NCBI GenBank assembly: GCA_011800805.1
Contig: MPNW01000433.1
Location: 1 to 64,000, forward strand
Length of the DNA: 64,000 nt
DNA from: Hirudo medicinalis
Taxonomy: Eukaryota; Annelida; Clitellata; Hirudinida; Hirudinidae
Direction of reading: 5' to 3'
How positions within the stretch are numbered: position 1 is the stretch's first letter; each line of letters begins with the position of its first letter. The notes under the pieces were generated by a model. The model was not told the origin of the DNA. It worked only from the letters and a program-made list of their open reading frames with translations, and ran no database searches. Positions 1-11,480 of the stretch are shown here, in pieces. Both the position numbers and the translations under genes were made by a program.

Positions 1-2
1 AA

Positions 3-1808
3 GAGAAATCTGATGCGAACGAACGAGTCTCAGAATTCGATAGTGACGGCTTCTTTGCAGAATACAACGAAGGATTGCAAGTGTTGAATCAACTGGAATC
101 CGGAACGAAAGGAGCACACATCGAAGAATTGAAGTTATCTAAGCACATTCCGCACCATGATTGTCTTTTGGATATGACACCTTCTGTTGAGAATTTCAAA
201 TTAATTAATTTGAAAAGGAGTGTTAAGCAATGTTTATTCGGAGATTGTAGCTCTAACCAGCCTGCATCATTGGTATCTCACTGTTTTTATTCTTCTGGAC
301 AGAGGTTGAATAATGTTGCTCGTAATGATTTGTGTTCGTTCAAAGAATGTCGAAAAGATATCAGTTATTACATTGAGAGTCAAGATGTGAATTCTTCAAA
401 GAATTTGTATGATGATGATGATTTGTCGTTATTGCTTCAACTGCATGAGGCCTATTATCAGCAATGTCCTAATTCTTCTATCGTTGAAAATTCAAATATT
501 GGTAATTCATTATCTGATTACTTGTTCTGTTCAGCAGCTCCATGTGTCGAAAACCGTGCTCCTTTTTTGTATTCGTCTAAGGCTTCTGTTTTTATATCTT
601 ATGATGATTTCAGTGAGATGAATTGTTTGCAATTTTTCGGTCCATCATGTCCCACTGTTGAGAACTTGAAAACTTTTGTAACTCATGCTAAACCTTCACC
701 AATCATATCATCCATAGATTCATTTTTTGTTTTGCAACATGCATCTTGCTCATCATTATCGAACTCTTACTTGCATTCTGGCAATGGTCAGCCTCTAGAA
801 TTTGCAGCTGCTGGCATTTCTTCATCCCTTATTGAGTGTTTGCCAACATCTCCAGTTAATGAAAGGTCAGTTGATGAAAACGTACCTGTGACTAAGTCAC
901 CACAGAAAGAGGAGATTGAAGTCCTAAAGGTTGAAGATTCTTTTTGTCCAGAGAAGTCTTATATGAAGGATTTTTACAGTGATTTATCTGTTAGAGGACA
1001 ATTTGGTAACCTGGAATTTGGTTGTCCAAAAGGATGTGCAAATTGTGGAGAAGGAGATTCCGTAAAATCAAGAAGGAAAAGAAAATCGAATAAAATAAAT
1101 AGTCCCTCTCATAATCCTTCTTTGGAATGTATTGACCATGACCAAGATGAACAGCAGACTGTTGAGTTGCAGAGAAGATATAATATGAAATTGACTCATG
1201 AAACCACATTCACCTCTTGCAAAGTGTCTGTAGAACCTGTCTGTGAGGGTTCTACAGAAATTCCCTTGGATTCTCAGAATTTCGATAGTCTTAAACAGAT
1301 TTCTTTGAAAGTTCCTTCATCAAGGCAAAAATCTAAAAAACGAAGAAGTAAACATGCGACTCAAGTAGCTTCACTGAAACCGTCTGACATTGATCAGAAG
1401 CAAATCTCAAGTCTTGTTTTCGATGGCATGAATGTCGACCAAATATTTAGTCCGCTAGTAAGTGAATCTAAGTTTTCCAAAGCGTCTGCTGCGATGACAT
1501 ACTGTCCAGGCCTTGAGTGCGACCATGAATTGGATCGAAGTGAAGCTTATGTTGGAAAACGGATGAAATCAATAAAGAAACGTAAAAAGAAAGCAGAAGG
1601 AATTTGGATTTCCTCTCAGGGTCCTCCGCCATCAGACTCAGGTCAAGAGAGCTCGAAAGGTCATGAAGTCCCACTTCAGAACCCTCAAAAACGTGTAAAG
1701 GAGAACAAAATCAGGTCTGCTTTGAGGAAGCTAGCCCAGGAAGATCCAGTTTCGAGGAATGAAAAACTCGTGATGGTGGCTGGAGAATCCACCCATCGAC
1801 GGAAATAA
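3..1808 (+). CDS. 3' part of an unrecognised charged, probably nuclear protein
   Basis: The reading frame is already open at the window edge and runs about 600 codons to TAA at 1806, so this is the last exon, or last part, of a gene whose start lies outside. I do not recognise the family. There is no signal peptide or membrane segment. The protein is rich in Ser, Lys and acidic residues, with several basic clusters that could be nuclear localisation signals: SRRKRKS near base 1073, KSKKRRSK near 1330 and KKRKKKAEG near 1573. A short acidic DDDD run lies near 410, and a small cysteine cluster, CPKGCANCGEG, near 1024. The tail is lysine/arginine rich and ends HRRK. Composition suggests a nuclear regulatory or scaffold protein, but that is inference only. 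Codon usage and uninterrupted length make it a real coding exon. Confidence 0.7.
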   Translation, partial: EKSDANERVSEFDSDGFFAEYNEGLQVLNQLESGTKGAHIEELKLSKHIPHHDCLLDMTPSVENFKLINLKRSVKQCLFGDCSSNQPASLVSHCFYSSGQRLNNVARNDLCSFKECRKDISYYIESQDVNSSKNLYDDDDLSLLLQLHEAYYQQCPNSSIVENSNIGNSLSDYLFCSAAPCVENRAPFLYSSKASVFISYDDFSEMNCLQFFGPSCPTVENLKTFVTHAKPSPIISSIDSFFVLQHASCSSLSNSYLHSGNGQPLEFAAAGISSSLIECLPTSPVNERSVDENVPVTKSPQKEEIEVLKVEDSFCPEKSYMKDFYSDLSVRGQFGNLEFGCPKGCANCGEGDSVKSRRKRKSNKINSPSHNPSLECIDHDQDEQQTVELQRRYNMKLTHETTFTSCKVSVEPVCEGSTEIPLDSQNFDSLKQISLKVPSSRQKSKKRRSKHATQVASLKPSDIDQKQISSLVFDGMNVDQIFSPLVSESKFSKASAAMTYCPGLECDHELDRSEAYVGKRMKSIKKRKKKAEGIWISSQGPPPSDSGQESSKGHEVPLQNPQKRVKENKIRSALRKLAQEDPVSRNEKLVMVAGESTHRRK

Positions 1809-2011
1809 TACCTTAAAGGGATTAGAGACATTTTATTTGCTGATGACGTTTGTCAAATCAATTTAACAATTTTCTGTTAACATTTAATAGCACTGTCACG
1901 ACTTAATGATATTAACTATTCCTATTATTCTGATTGGCAGTTTCATATTCAAGTCTTGCACTTCATAGACAGATATACTTTCTGGCTTTCAGTGTACACA
2001 TTTTGGCTTTT

Positions 2012-2017
2012 AATAAA
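2012..2017 (+). terminator. Poly(A) signal AATAAA of the first gene
   Basis: A canonical AATAAA lies about 200 bases after the stop codon at 1808, in AT-rich 3'-UTR-like sequence. It is the first plus-strand AATAAA after the stop. Confidence 0.5.
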
Positions 2018-3170
2018 CGCTGTTTGCTTTAATCTTTGGCTTTAATACTGGTCAAGGGGAAACTGTTATAAACCTCATCTGACATCAGCTGGAGCACTGC
2101 TTCGGGGTTCGCTTTTGGACGTGTTGATCGTCCTGACATTCAAAGATTACGTTTGGTATTGGTATGTGTGGTCTAGATGTCCTTCGCGAATTGCTTGTCG
2201 GGCAATCAAATACAATGGTGAATAATCACCGTGTTAGTGAAGTAATTCTTCGTCCGTGCCTGTGAATTATGTTGTGTCTGCATCTGATAAAGATTAGGAG
2301 TAGGTGTTTCGATCTTCGATCATCCTGGACAGGTATTTGCTGTGGCACGTGTTCTGTTGTCTCCTGACGACCAGAATCATTAATCATCAAATAGCCTCGA
2401 TCCATCTCGCCCGACCAGGTTGTTCTTGAGCTTTTTGATCTGATCTTTTGGGCGATATGAGTTTCGAGTACCGTCTTTACTTGCAGCCCTCTTTACGTTT
2501 AAACAAAGTAATGATACTGGTAATACTTAGTTTTCTAGTATCGGGTTTACATTCTCTTCAGTTCATCTGTTTTTTAATTAGTGCAAATTCTTTGTCTTAA
2601 ATTTACTTTGCAGAATTCGAAATAAAATTCCACTTTTATGAAGCAATAACTTAATAGCTTTGCCCCCCTACCCCTGTCAGTTTGCCTTTTGATATTTTTC
2701 TAAATCTGTATAATTCATAAATAATAATAATTCATAAATAACTTATTAATCATAATGCAGCTCCAGTAAATTAGGAAAGACATCAATATTTATTACATAT
2801 TACAAGTTTCGATAACTAAATTACAAGTATCTTTGCTCTCCTTATGTGTCTTTAGTGTGAAATTAATTGTTTGCCGCTAATCCACCAGTACTACACTCTA
2901 TTTGGTGTATTTATGTAAACACTGGTGGTCACAAATAGAAGAATAATGAAAAGTGTATGAACCTGCAAAACTGGAAGAGCATATAGGAGCCAGCAACATG
3001 ATAAGTTCTTTTGAAAAAATCGACGAAAGGCTTTGATTTATGAATTATGGTTTTTTTAAAACCGAATAAATTATTAATAATTAAAGAATTAAAAGCGACT
3101 TTCGATATTATAATATATGTAATTTTATTTTGCCTTCACACACCAAAAGGGACATCATTCTTACATCAGC
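2018..3170. other. Intergenic, no gene seen
   Basis: No frame of useful length or recognisable protein is present. A C-rich tract near 2660 (CCCCCCTACCCCTGTC) followed by AT-rich sequence resembles one near 63050, so part of this stretch may be an old dispersed repeat. Confidence 0.4.
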
Positions 3171-3177
3171 ACGACAA

Positions 3178-3275
3178 AGTGAGCGAGGAGGTGTATAACG
3201 GTAACGGCTTCCGCCTCTCATGATGGCAGCTCGAATTCGATTCCCGTTGCGGGAATGCCGTCCTAATCATCTAGA
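3178..3275 (+). repeat. tRNA-like SINE fragment
   Basis: The segment has an A-box-like stretch (GTATAACGGTAACGG) followed about 30 bases later by a B-box-like AATTCGATTCC and a short GC-rich arm, CCCGTTGCGGG. The arms do not close into a convincing tRNA cloverleaf, so it is more likely a tRNA-derived SINE head than a functional tRNA. A related segment occurs near 39620-39720 (shared GCCTCTC, TTGCGGGA and ACCGTCC blocks), and the GGAATGCCGTCC tail recurs near 34496. Confidence 0.4.
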
Positions 3276-3908
3276 CATATAACGGAAATTTCCACTCACA
3301 AAATAAGTTAGAATGAAAAAAATAAGATGAATCAAAATAAGACAAGTAAAAACGAAATTAAAAGTTAAGCAAATGAAATTGATGGTCCAACAGTTATAAA
3401 AGTTATAATTGGTTTGAGGGCTGAAGAGGAATTTTTGAGGCTTGATTTAAATTGTCGTTTTAATGTTTGAGACCTAACTATAAGAGAAAGTAAGTTTCAA
3501 GTTTAGGGACTGGCGATGCGGAAGGCAAACCCACAGTGAGATCTCTGGACGTGGTCTTATCACGAGACCAGGTGTTACCCTGCCAGAGATTTGAGGATTG
3601 AAGTTAAATATTAAGGAGCATTGAAAAGCAGAGACGAATAACCCAGAGTTGCCATTTTAAAAGTAATTCTATAAATAATTTTGAGCCAGTGTAAGTTATT
3701 TATGTCTGGAGTATTGTGATCGAGCGGTTCCGGTAAATACAGAGCATTGGTGTCTTAGTTTGATACGTTTTTAAAGATTCAAAATTTCAAAACTAAAGTT
3801 CAAGGGCAATTCAGGAAGATTAAGAACAACTATTGGTTCTTAAGGAATAAGATCCGTTTGAACCAGTGACTCGAAAGTGTAAGGTTTACTGAAAGTATCT
3901 AATAAAGT

Positions 3909-5810
3909 CAGGGGCGGATCTAGAATACTTTGGCGGGGCGGACTCTGGAACCTAGACCCTTAGGGTCAATCCCTAAACCGCTTGCTGATGCAAATATAAG
4001 CCGGGGGTTATTTATAACCATTTTGCTTATTGTTTTTTTGAATCTTTAAAAAATAAATTATAAAATGGTTTCAGGTCTTATATATTCAAATTTATTCAAA
4101 GTTACAGTTTTATAAAAATGCAAGATGACCTAATCTACCAAAATTTTCAACTATTGTCTTTATTGGTAACTTTTGACTGAATTATTTTCTCAAACCCAAA
4201 TTTCGATATGTTATTTGATAGAGAAAGTTTATCATATTTGTAAATTTTTGTGTGATCTGATGATGCATTCCAGAAAAATGCGTTAAAATCGCAAATATGC
4301 GTTTTTCGCATTCGTCATATCTTTAAGTTTCCTGTAATGTAAGACAATAATAAGGTTTCAAAATCATGTTATTAATCCAAATAAAGTATCATTATGACGT
4401 CCTCTGCCCATTCTTGTGTATTATATCAATACATATTGATTTTGTTTATGCCACTAATTGTTCTAGGTATTCTTTTCTCGAGATTTTCCAGACCTCAATT
4501 ATCGCCTCTTTCGACTACTTAACAGTTAAATATTGTTTTCCATTATAGTAAACCTGTCTTATCAGAGTCCCAAGACTTTATCTATAGGATTTAAGCCCGC
4601 AGAACACGCTGTCCATTCCGTGATACTCATTTTTTCAGGAAGAAAAAAAATGTCTCCATCGTCTCCTTTGAGGTGTATCTTGATGGAAATCAAAGTCATT
4701 TTTACTATGAATCTTAGCAAAGGGAGTGAGAATACTGAAGATGGTCTTGATATAGTCTTTGGAAGCCTGTTTACCTCTCGGAAAAGCTAATTCTGTCTGA
4801 CCGCATGCTGAAAATCCTCTCCATACCATCACGGAACCTCTCCGAATATTTTGCTGCAATAAACTTCTTACTGCATCTCCAAATCATGCCAGTAATAGTG
4901 GCACCCATCATGATCGTGGATGTTAAACTTTGTTTCGTCTAGAATAATTACTGACTTTTGTAAAGTCCCCATAATCAACCACAGGTTTTGTCCATACCTG
5001 CTGACTATCCTATTTCTTGAGGTATGAGAGTTTTTAACGGCATTGATATTAATTATGCAAATACGTAAACCGCTCTTAAAGTTATGACGAACAAATTGGC
5101 ACATCAGATATTGAAATATAGTGGTAGTGGTAGTCATATCTTTAAGAGCGCCACATTTTTCGCATAACTTTCTTAAATATTATTATAAAATGAATTTTAC
5201 AACCTCACATTTGGTTAAATAATTTAAATGTCATAACGAATTCTTATATTAAAGTTAAAAACGAATTTATTAAATGCTTAATTAATTTAATTAATTAAAT
5301 AATTAATTAAATTATTAAATTCCTTTAACAGGAAATGCAAATTTTGATGTGTGTTCATAAGGGGTAGTCCATTCAGTCTGTCAGCTAGCATCGCAAACCG
5401 AAGTTTTTAACCTTGTGAGAGTCGAAAAACCTTTCATTGCTGGATGTTGTGGATGGTATCATAGCCGAAATGAATAGAATCATTCTAACATTTGAATATA
5501 AATCATTTTCTGCCCAATATATGGAATCTACAAAATTTGAGATTGCTCGCCCAACATCTTTGACATTATGCCATTTACCCACCCATAACCTATTTAATAA
5601 TAACGGTTTTTGAGAAGTTACGAGACTACAATAATGGATCGACAACGACAATTCACGTTTTTCTAGTAGCTTTACCATAGCTACTAATACTTCCGTCCAA
5701 AGTCGTAAATTATTGAAATAAAATAAATTTTTTAAATTAAAGTAGATTTTTTATCTTAGATTTTAAAAATCATGGGGGGGGCATGGCCATTTTGAAAAAT
5801 TTGTCATTTG
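3909..5810 (-). mobile_element. Decayed hAT transposon, interrupted by a Tc1/mariner remnant
   Basis: The left end begins CAGGGGCGGATCTAG, the same terminus as the copy at 43106 and, in reverse, the MITE end at 59540. Minus-strand sequence from 5678 to 5385 encodes the C-terminal dimerisation region of a hAT transposase (SNFVDSIYWAENDLY and the STTSSNERFF motif), with the downstream part frameshifted. The right end near 5700-5810 (AAAGTCG, an AT-rich stretch, then a run of Gs) aligns with the reverse complement of 59331-59460. Against the 43 kb copy, about 1.1 kb of extra DNA sits between roughly 4170 and 5345 and holds the Tc1 remnant. Flanking 8-mers do not match, so the target duplication has decayed or a boundary is wrong. 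Non-functional. Confidence 0.65.
4630..5140 (-). pseudogene. Tc1/mariner transposase fragment
   Basis: Two minus-strand segments in different frames give typical Tc1/mariner transposase pieces. The upstream one (about 4960-4868) reads VIILDETKFN followed by DGCHYYWHDL, matching the region around the second catalytic Asp. The downstream one (about 4859-4635) reads GSVMVWRGFSACG and continues to FDFHQDTPQ, corresponding to the V-W-G-F-S-A and F-Q-Q-D motifs. The frame break and missing N- and C-terminal parts show it is dead. It lies inside the hAT remnant, so it inserted later. No clear terminal inverted repeats were found. Confidence 0.65.
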
Positions 5811-8800
5811 ACAAATGCAGCACCTCATTTTGATGCGAGCCAATTCAGTGCAATTGAAGACAGTGAAATGAACATGTATATCTCTTCCATGTAGAGTCCC
5901 TCCTTCTATGTTGTAGATGAATGTTTCGAGCACTGGATGAGTTAAAATCGTGAACATCTCATAACAATTCCAGTCTTACTACAGGTTCATTTTCAATGAA
6001 GTAACGCTCTTTTTTTTATTGCCGTTTTGATTTAATCATTAAAATGTTAAATGCAGCATCATTTAATTTAGAATATTAATTGAAGATCTGTCTGATGATC
6101 TCAATTTATATCATTTATATCATGAAATTTCAAAATAAATAAAGTACGACTGTAGTCATTACTTAAGTTTTACATATCTCATTTTCTCTGCCATTTCGAA
6201 GCAGAGCTCATCAACTTAAGGGTAAAGTAGTTTTCCAAAGCCCTGTTGGACTCGTGACCACCAAAAATAATTTCTGCTTCAATTACATTTTCACCCCATC
6301 TACTGTCATCAATCTAAGACCTTTCTTCTAGATTGGAGCAGGTTTAAATTTCGATACATGACGAGTTTAAACTGTGGAAGTGGTTTTTAGTGCATGTACA
6401 GAAGAAACAAGCCATTCCAAAGTCTACTTATCAGCTTATTGGTCGGTACTGTTTGGCAGTTGAAAAAGCACTGACATGATTGATGTGTGTGCGACTTTTG
6501 AATGGAAATCGATATTTCTCCGCAACGTTTTTTCTCCTCATTTCCAGGCTCCTCAATTTTTATTTGTTTTTTTTTAAATTTTATTTTCTTTTAATTATTT
6601 TTTTTAATACAAGTGACAAATACTGGATTTATTAAAATAGTAACATGTAATAAAGATGGCCTCAAACACATGATATCAATCACAAAATGTAGGTTGCCTT
6701 GAATTGTTTCTCAGTCGATTAAATTCAGGACTCATTATAAAGCTTTGCTATCGAAGCGCAAGAAAAGCAAATAAAAGTGGAAGAGTTTATAAATCACTTT
6801 GTGCAGTTCACTTCCTGATTTGGCCAAAAGTGCTCATTACATGAGTTGTCGCTGCTGGCTGCCAATAAATCGGTCCTGTAGTTTCCACTAACCTCCTCAT
6901 CATTTCCTTCTCTGACCTTCATTCTCTCCTGTCTCAAGGAACGACGCACAAACCGAACACTGAAGCTCTTCCGTCCTCGAAGCACAGCGATTCGAAGAAT
7001 GCTGAAGATTTCACTTCATGTCCGTGGATTCACAACATTTTGCGTAACTTTCAGTAAATTTCCGATGTGTTCTTAAGCAAAACTTATCATAAAAAATTGT
7101 CTCAAACTGAGACATTCAATATTGGATGATAAATGTCATCTCATTTTATGGAGATAGTTGACTAGAAAGATTTATTAATAAAGAAAATTACCTGAAGCTT
7201 GAAGAGAAAGGTATCAATCGTATTTACTTTGCAATTTTAAATTAATTATAATAATGAAATTAAATCGACTTATGTAGGTATATGTTTAATATCCCTTGAG
7301 ACCCACTAATGGATTTATGACACTTTAAAGATTGTCAAATATTTATTCATTCTGACATCCTGGATTTAAGAATATACATAAATTGATCATTCCTCTAAAC
7401 AGCATTCAAGCAGTTTTCCAGGTCCTTTGAGACTCATTTATATCTTGCTTCAAATCTTTGAACATGCTCGAGATTCGCCTTTTATTTCTTTGGACGTCAC
7501 TTAACAACCTCTCACGTAGAAACCAATCAACCCTCGCTGATTGCAGACGGAAGATAAAAACGTGATTAGTTTTAAACAACATTTTCTAATTTAAACACTC
7601 TTTAAATTAAACACCTTTATTTTCAATGTTTCCGGCTTTAAAATATCGAAATTTTCCCGCCTTCCCTGCCAACTGTTGGGTTCAATTTGCTTTAGCAAAG
7701 TTTTGAATCTCAAGTAAAAAATGTAACTAGATAAAATGAAACATTTTAAGATTTTATTTGTCATTTCTCTGTTGAGCAATTGTGAGATAAGATATTTAAA
7801 TTTAGCGATATTAAACCCGAGAGAAGCCGGCTAGAGTCGCAGATAAGACGCACTCCGCACACAGTTAGCGAAGATTTATCGAACTTCAGAGGACCTTTGC
7901 AGAGTCCAGGAGCAAGTTATCCAAAATAAACCAACAAGCGCCACTGAGCGTCTGTTTTGCTAGAGTCGTTGTCCACCTTAATAGAGGTCTTGCTTTATAG
8001 CCCTTTTCACAAGGCAACATCCAGTGCCACTACTGCATGTTAATGACTTCTTTTCTTTTCATTTTTTGGCCTCATTCGGTTCCAATGGATTTACATCTAC
8101 AATTTTCTAACAAGAAACGCGAGGCAGAGGGGACGCCACTTCGTAATGAATTTTATTTCACGAGAGAAATCAAGATGGCCTCCATTTCCTCGAGTGCTAC
8201 CGAAAAAAGTGTTGCATTCGCTGCCATCGCATCAACTTCAAAAACAAGCGAATTCTCTTCCTTCATTCATCACACTTTTAACCTTCCTCGCTTCTCTGAA
8301 CATTGATTTCGCTCTTTGAACCAAATTTCAATTTACAAGCACCTTTCAGTTCAAGTCAAGTGCTTAGAGGTTTGTTGTTGTAAATGATTCTTCTGAAAGG
8401 AAATATTAAAAATTCCGTGACTTGGTGCGGAAACTTCATTTCAAGCAAAGATCTTTTCACGCATGATTGATCGTTGATTCAAAAACTAAAAAAAAAAACG
8501 TGCCTCTTTAAGATGATGTTCGTCTAGAAAAAAATTTCTTTGAAGTGCCGCGGATCCATTAAATGAATTTCCTTCTATCGTTCTCATGTATGCTTCCATA
8601 CTTCCGAATGCAACTCCACATTGCAGGTCACGTGGTCTCAACGAAACCAATGAGATCGAATGGTTGAAGAAACATTCCCCAGCGAGTCTGCGCGGATGAC
8701 GTCATCGGTGATTACATCAAATCACATTAAATCGTTCCTACGGTGTGTCCACGACGTGTCAGTAGTAAATGTTTAGAGAAATGAGAAGGGGTACTTTGTT

Positions 8801-8940
8801 GTTTCGCGTCAGAATACAGGAACACCAACTTAGTCATCCGCGAAGTAGATTAACGATGTTCTCATCCACGAAAATGGACTTTTGCCCAACTTGTCTCCTG
8901 GCATTTGTCACTACGCTTATAACTGGAATGAAATTCTTTT
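5811..8940. other. Intergenic, no gene supported
   Basis: AT-rich sequence with scattered short frames (for example 8037-8306) that show no family resemblance. An isolated TGACGTCA (CRE-type palindrome) lies at 8697-8704 with no gene next to it. Confidence 0.4.
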
Positions 8941-8944
8941 GAGT

Positions 8945-9112
8945 ATGTCTCTACGAGTACGCACTTTTATACCGGTAAATACTTCTATACGGGTAGGGAC
9001 CTCTATACGAGTATGTCCATATATAAGGGTATGTCTAAGGCATATGAGTATATCCAAGTATATGGGGATGTCCATGTATACGGGTTTGTCCGTGTGATTA
9101 TGTGAGTGAGTG
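8945..9112. repeat. Degenerate minisatellite
   Basis: About nine diverged copies of a roughly 16-18 base unit resembling TATACGGGTATGTCCA (variants TATACCGGTA, TATACGAGTA, TATAAGGGTA). Both strands give a short open frame across it, explained by the repeat and not by a gene. Confidence 0.6.
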
Positions 9113-9585
9113 CGTTTCATGGAAGACCTTTATTTTTATTCTAATAGCTTTAAAAGCAATTTTATGCCACGACTGCCTTAATTGATGTTGCAATTATTGA
9201 CTTTTATCAGGTAATTCCATCTTGAATCAATTCAAAATTCTGATGCATTTTAAATATTGAGATATTATTGAGAAATGAATTTTATTGGCTACGAATCGGC
9301 GCTTATTAAGAGATTACTCAAAAGATGCATTCTTTCCATCAAGTGTCCATTCCTGGGAGAACCGAAAATAAATCTATGTCTGATAAGCAGCAGCCATTGT
9401 TCTTTACTGCTTCTTCTTGATGCGATGGCAACATTTTAATGTAATAATACTTAAAGAATTATTCTCAAAAACTTGTGCAATCAGTTAGCACAACGATAAT
9501 CGTAACATGACTTCTAAATAATAATAAATGAAATAATTATTAATTATTAATAATGAATTGACAATTATTATTTACTTATCATCAC

Positions 9586-9704
9586 CGTCACCATCACCAC
9601 CACCATTATTATTATTATTATTATTATTGTTATTACTACTACTACTACTGCTACTGCTACTGCTACTGCTACTGCTACTGCTACTGCTACTGCTACTGCT
9701 GCTG

Positions 9705-9783
<79 letters not shown>

Positions 9784-9864
9784 NTAATTATTACTACTAC
9801 TACTGCTACTGCTACTGCTACTGCTACTGCTACTGCTACTGCTACTGCTACTGCTACTGCTACT

Positions 9865-9900
<36 letters not shown>
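9586..9900. repeat. Compound microsatellite (CAC/TTA/TAC/TGCTAC) with a gap
   Basis: The tract runs from CAC/CAT repeats to TTA repeats, then TAC and alternating TAC-TGC units, a long pure TAC block, a single N at 9784, and a second TAC/TGC series. The apparent poly-Leu and Ala-Val frames through it are artefacts. True length is uncertain because the N marks an assembly join inside the repeat. Confidence 0.9.
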
Positions 9901-10657
9901 AAAGGAGGGGTCAATTTTGTTGCCATCGCAAACAAGACCTTCAAGTTAACATTTAATTCCTCGACCTTGGCGATGAAAGGAAGTTCTAAGAATTGACCCC
10001 CATTGAAGAATCGATCCATCAGCACAATGACAAAGTCACTGTTGCACGAAGATGATGTCCTTGTCACTTCTCTTGTGTCCATTCGACTTTTATTTCAATC
10101 CGAATGCAATGAGAACGTTTAAAGACGTCATTAAATTTAAAATCCTCGACATAAGCAGATTAGGAGAGATTAACTTGCATCTGCAGTCGATGCTTTCATT
10201 CCTTTCTGGAAGTTTCCGATGAATTTACAGCCAAACAAATCCAATTAATATTTCCTTGAAATGAACAAACGAATTCTGTTCCGTCGATGTTTTCAATTCA
10301 AAGATCTTTTTTACTGCTGCCTGCGATCAGAAACTAAGAAACTGCCTGTCCGAAGAATCCGATGATTATCCGACGTCAGTAAGACTTTGAAAAGAAATAA
10401 ATTGAAAATAATTATTTAACTTGTAAAATGCCATTAATTACTCCTTTTAAATGTCACACTGCAGCAATAAGCTACGAATGTTCAAGGTTGAATTTAGTGC
10501 GCGATTTTATGAGAGGATGCCAAGATTTGCATTTTAATACAAGTTTTAGCAACTTTAAGACTTGTGCATGCATAAACATGTGCTTTCTTGTCAGAAGTCT
10601 TTGCATAAGTTGACCTCAAATACCAAGCAAATATTGCATATATTTTATTTGCATTGC

Positions 10658-10723
10658 AATTAGTAGTGATGATTATTATACAATAATTAAAATTAGTAGT
10701 GATGATTATTGTATAACTATAAA
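10658..10723. repeat. 33-base tandem duplication
   Basis: Two adjacent copies beginning AATTAGTAGTGATGATTATT at 10658 and 10691, in AT-rich intergenic DNA. Confidence 0.7.
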
Positions 10724-11429
10724 TAATTTATAATAATGAAAAATTATGAAATTATATGTAATTGATGAAATTACACATAATTATGTAGAAATTTAAAATA
10801 AATATAACAAATACATAAGTTTTATTGATATCACAGGATTAATTAAAGTAGTATTTATCTTCTTTTTCTGTCAATCGATGTCTTTAATTGCTTTGGCGAG
10901 GCGCTTACGGAAATTCGGTCCGAAAATTTGCAGGAATAAGAGGCAAATGAAAAACCTTTATTAAAACGTATCACTTGATACAGGTTTTACAAGTTTTGAG
11001 ATCTTTACCACTATTATTAAAAATATTGTTGATATTTCGAAATATTGTTAAACTTTTTATCAAACCAATTGAAATCAAAATGATTTTTTTGACGTGAAAA
11101 TGGCACTTAATGTAAATATTTGAAACAAAGTTGTTTTATCAGTATTTAAGCAAGAGCCTTCAAAAGAATGAAATACTTCAGCAGATGACAACTTTTCAAT
11201 TGTTGAAGTTTTTCGGAATAACGCTTTTTTATAAGTTTTAATTAAATCTGTTCGCCAAAACAAAACAAAAAAATCATTGAAATCGTGAAGGCACTAAAAT
11301 TAATTATCCGTTAAAACAGGGATTGGAAGCAATCTCACAGAGGCCGAGCATCGCTGCATGTCGCATAAAACTTGCCGACGAAAACTGCTCGTGTCTCTGC
11401 CTGAAAAACTTGCTGATCCTTTGAACCTC

Positions 11430-11437
11430 TGACGTCA
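11430..11437. promoter_or_regulatory. CRE-type site TGACGTCA
   Basis: A perfect CREB/ATF palindrome 43 bases upstream of the ATG of the secreted-protein gene. Its position fits a proximal promoter or 5'-UTR, but this is a motif match only. Confidence 0.35.
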
Positions 11438-11480
11438 TCAACAATTTACACGTGGAAAGTTGTTCAATGATTCCGGTCAC

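Noticed and set aside
3178..3260. Functional tRNA gene
   Set aside because: Box-like motifs are present but acceptor and anticodon arms do not pair properly; related decayed copies point to a SINE.
8037..8306. 89-codon plus-strand frame with a hydrophobic start
   Set aside because: No homology, no splice or poly(A) context, and within the length range of chance frames here.
8697..8704. CRE palindrome TGACGTCA as a promoter element
   Set aside because: No gene start is nearby; an isolated 8-mer occurs by chance.
9558..10082. Long poly-Leu and Ala-Val open frames on both strands
   Set aside because: Pure translation of the TAC/TGC microsatellite across a single-N gap.
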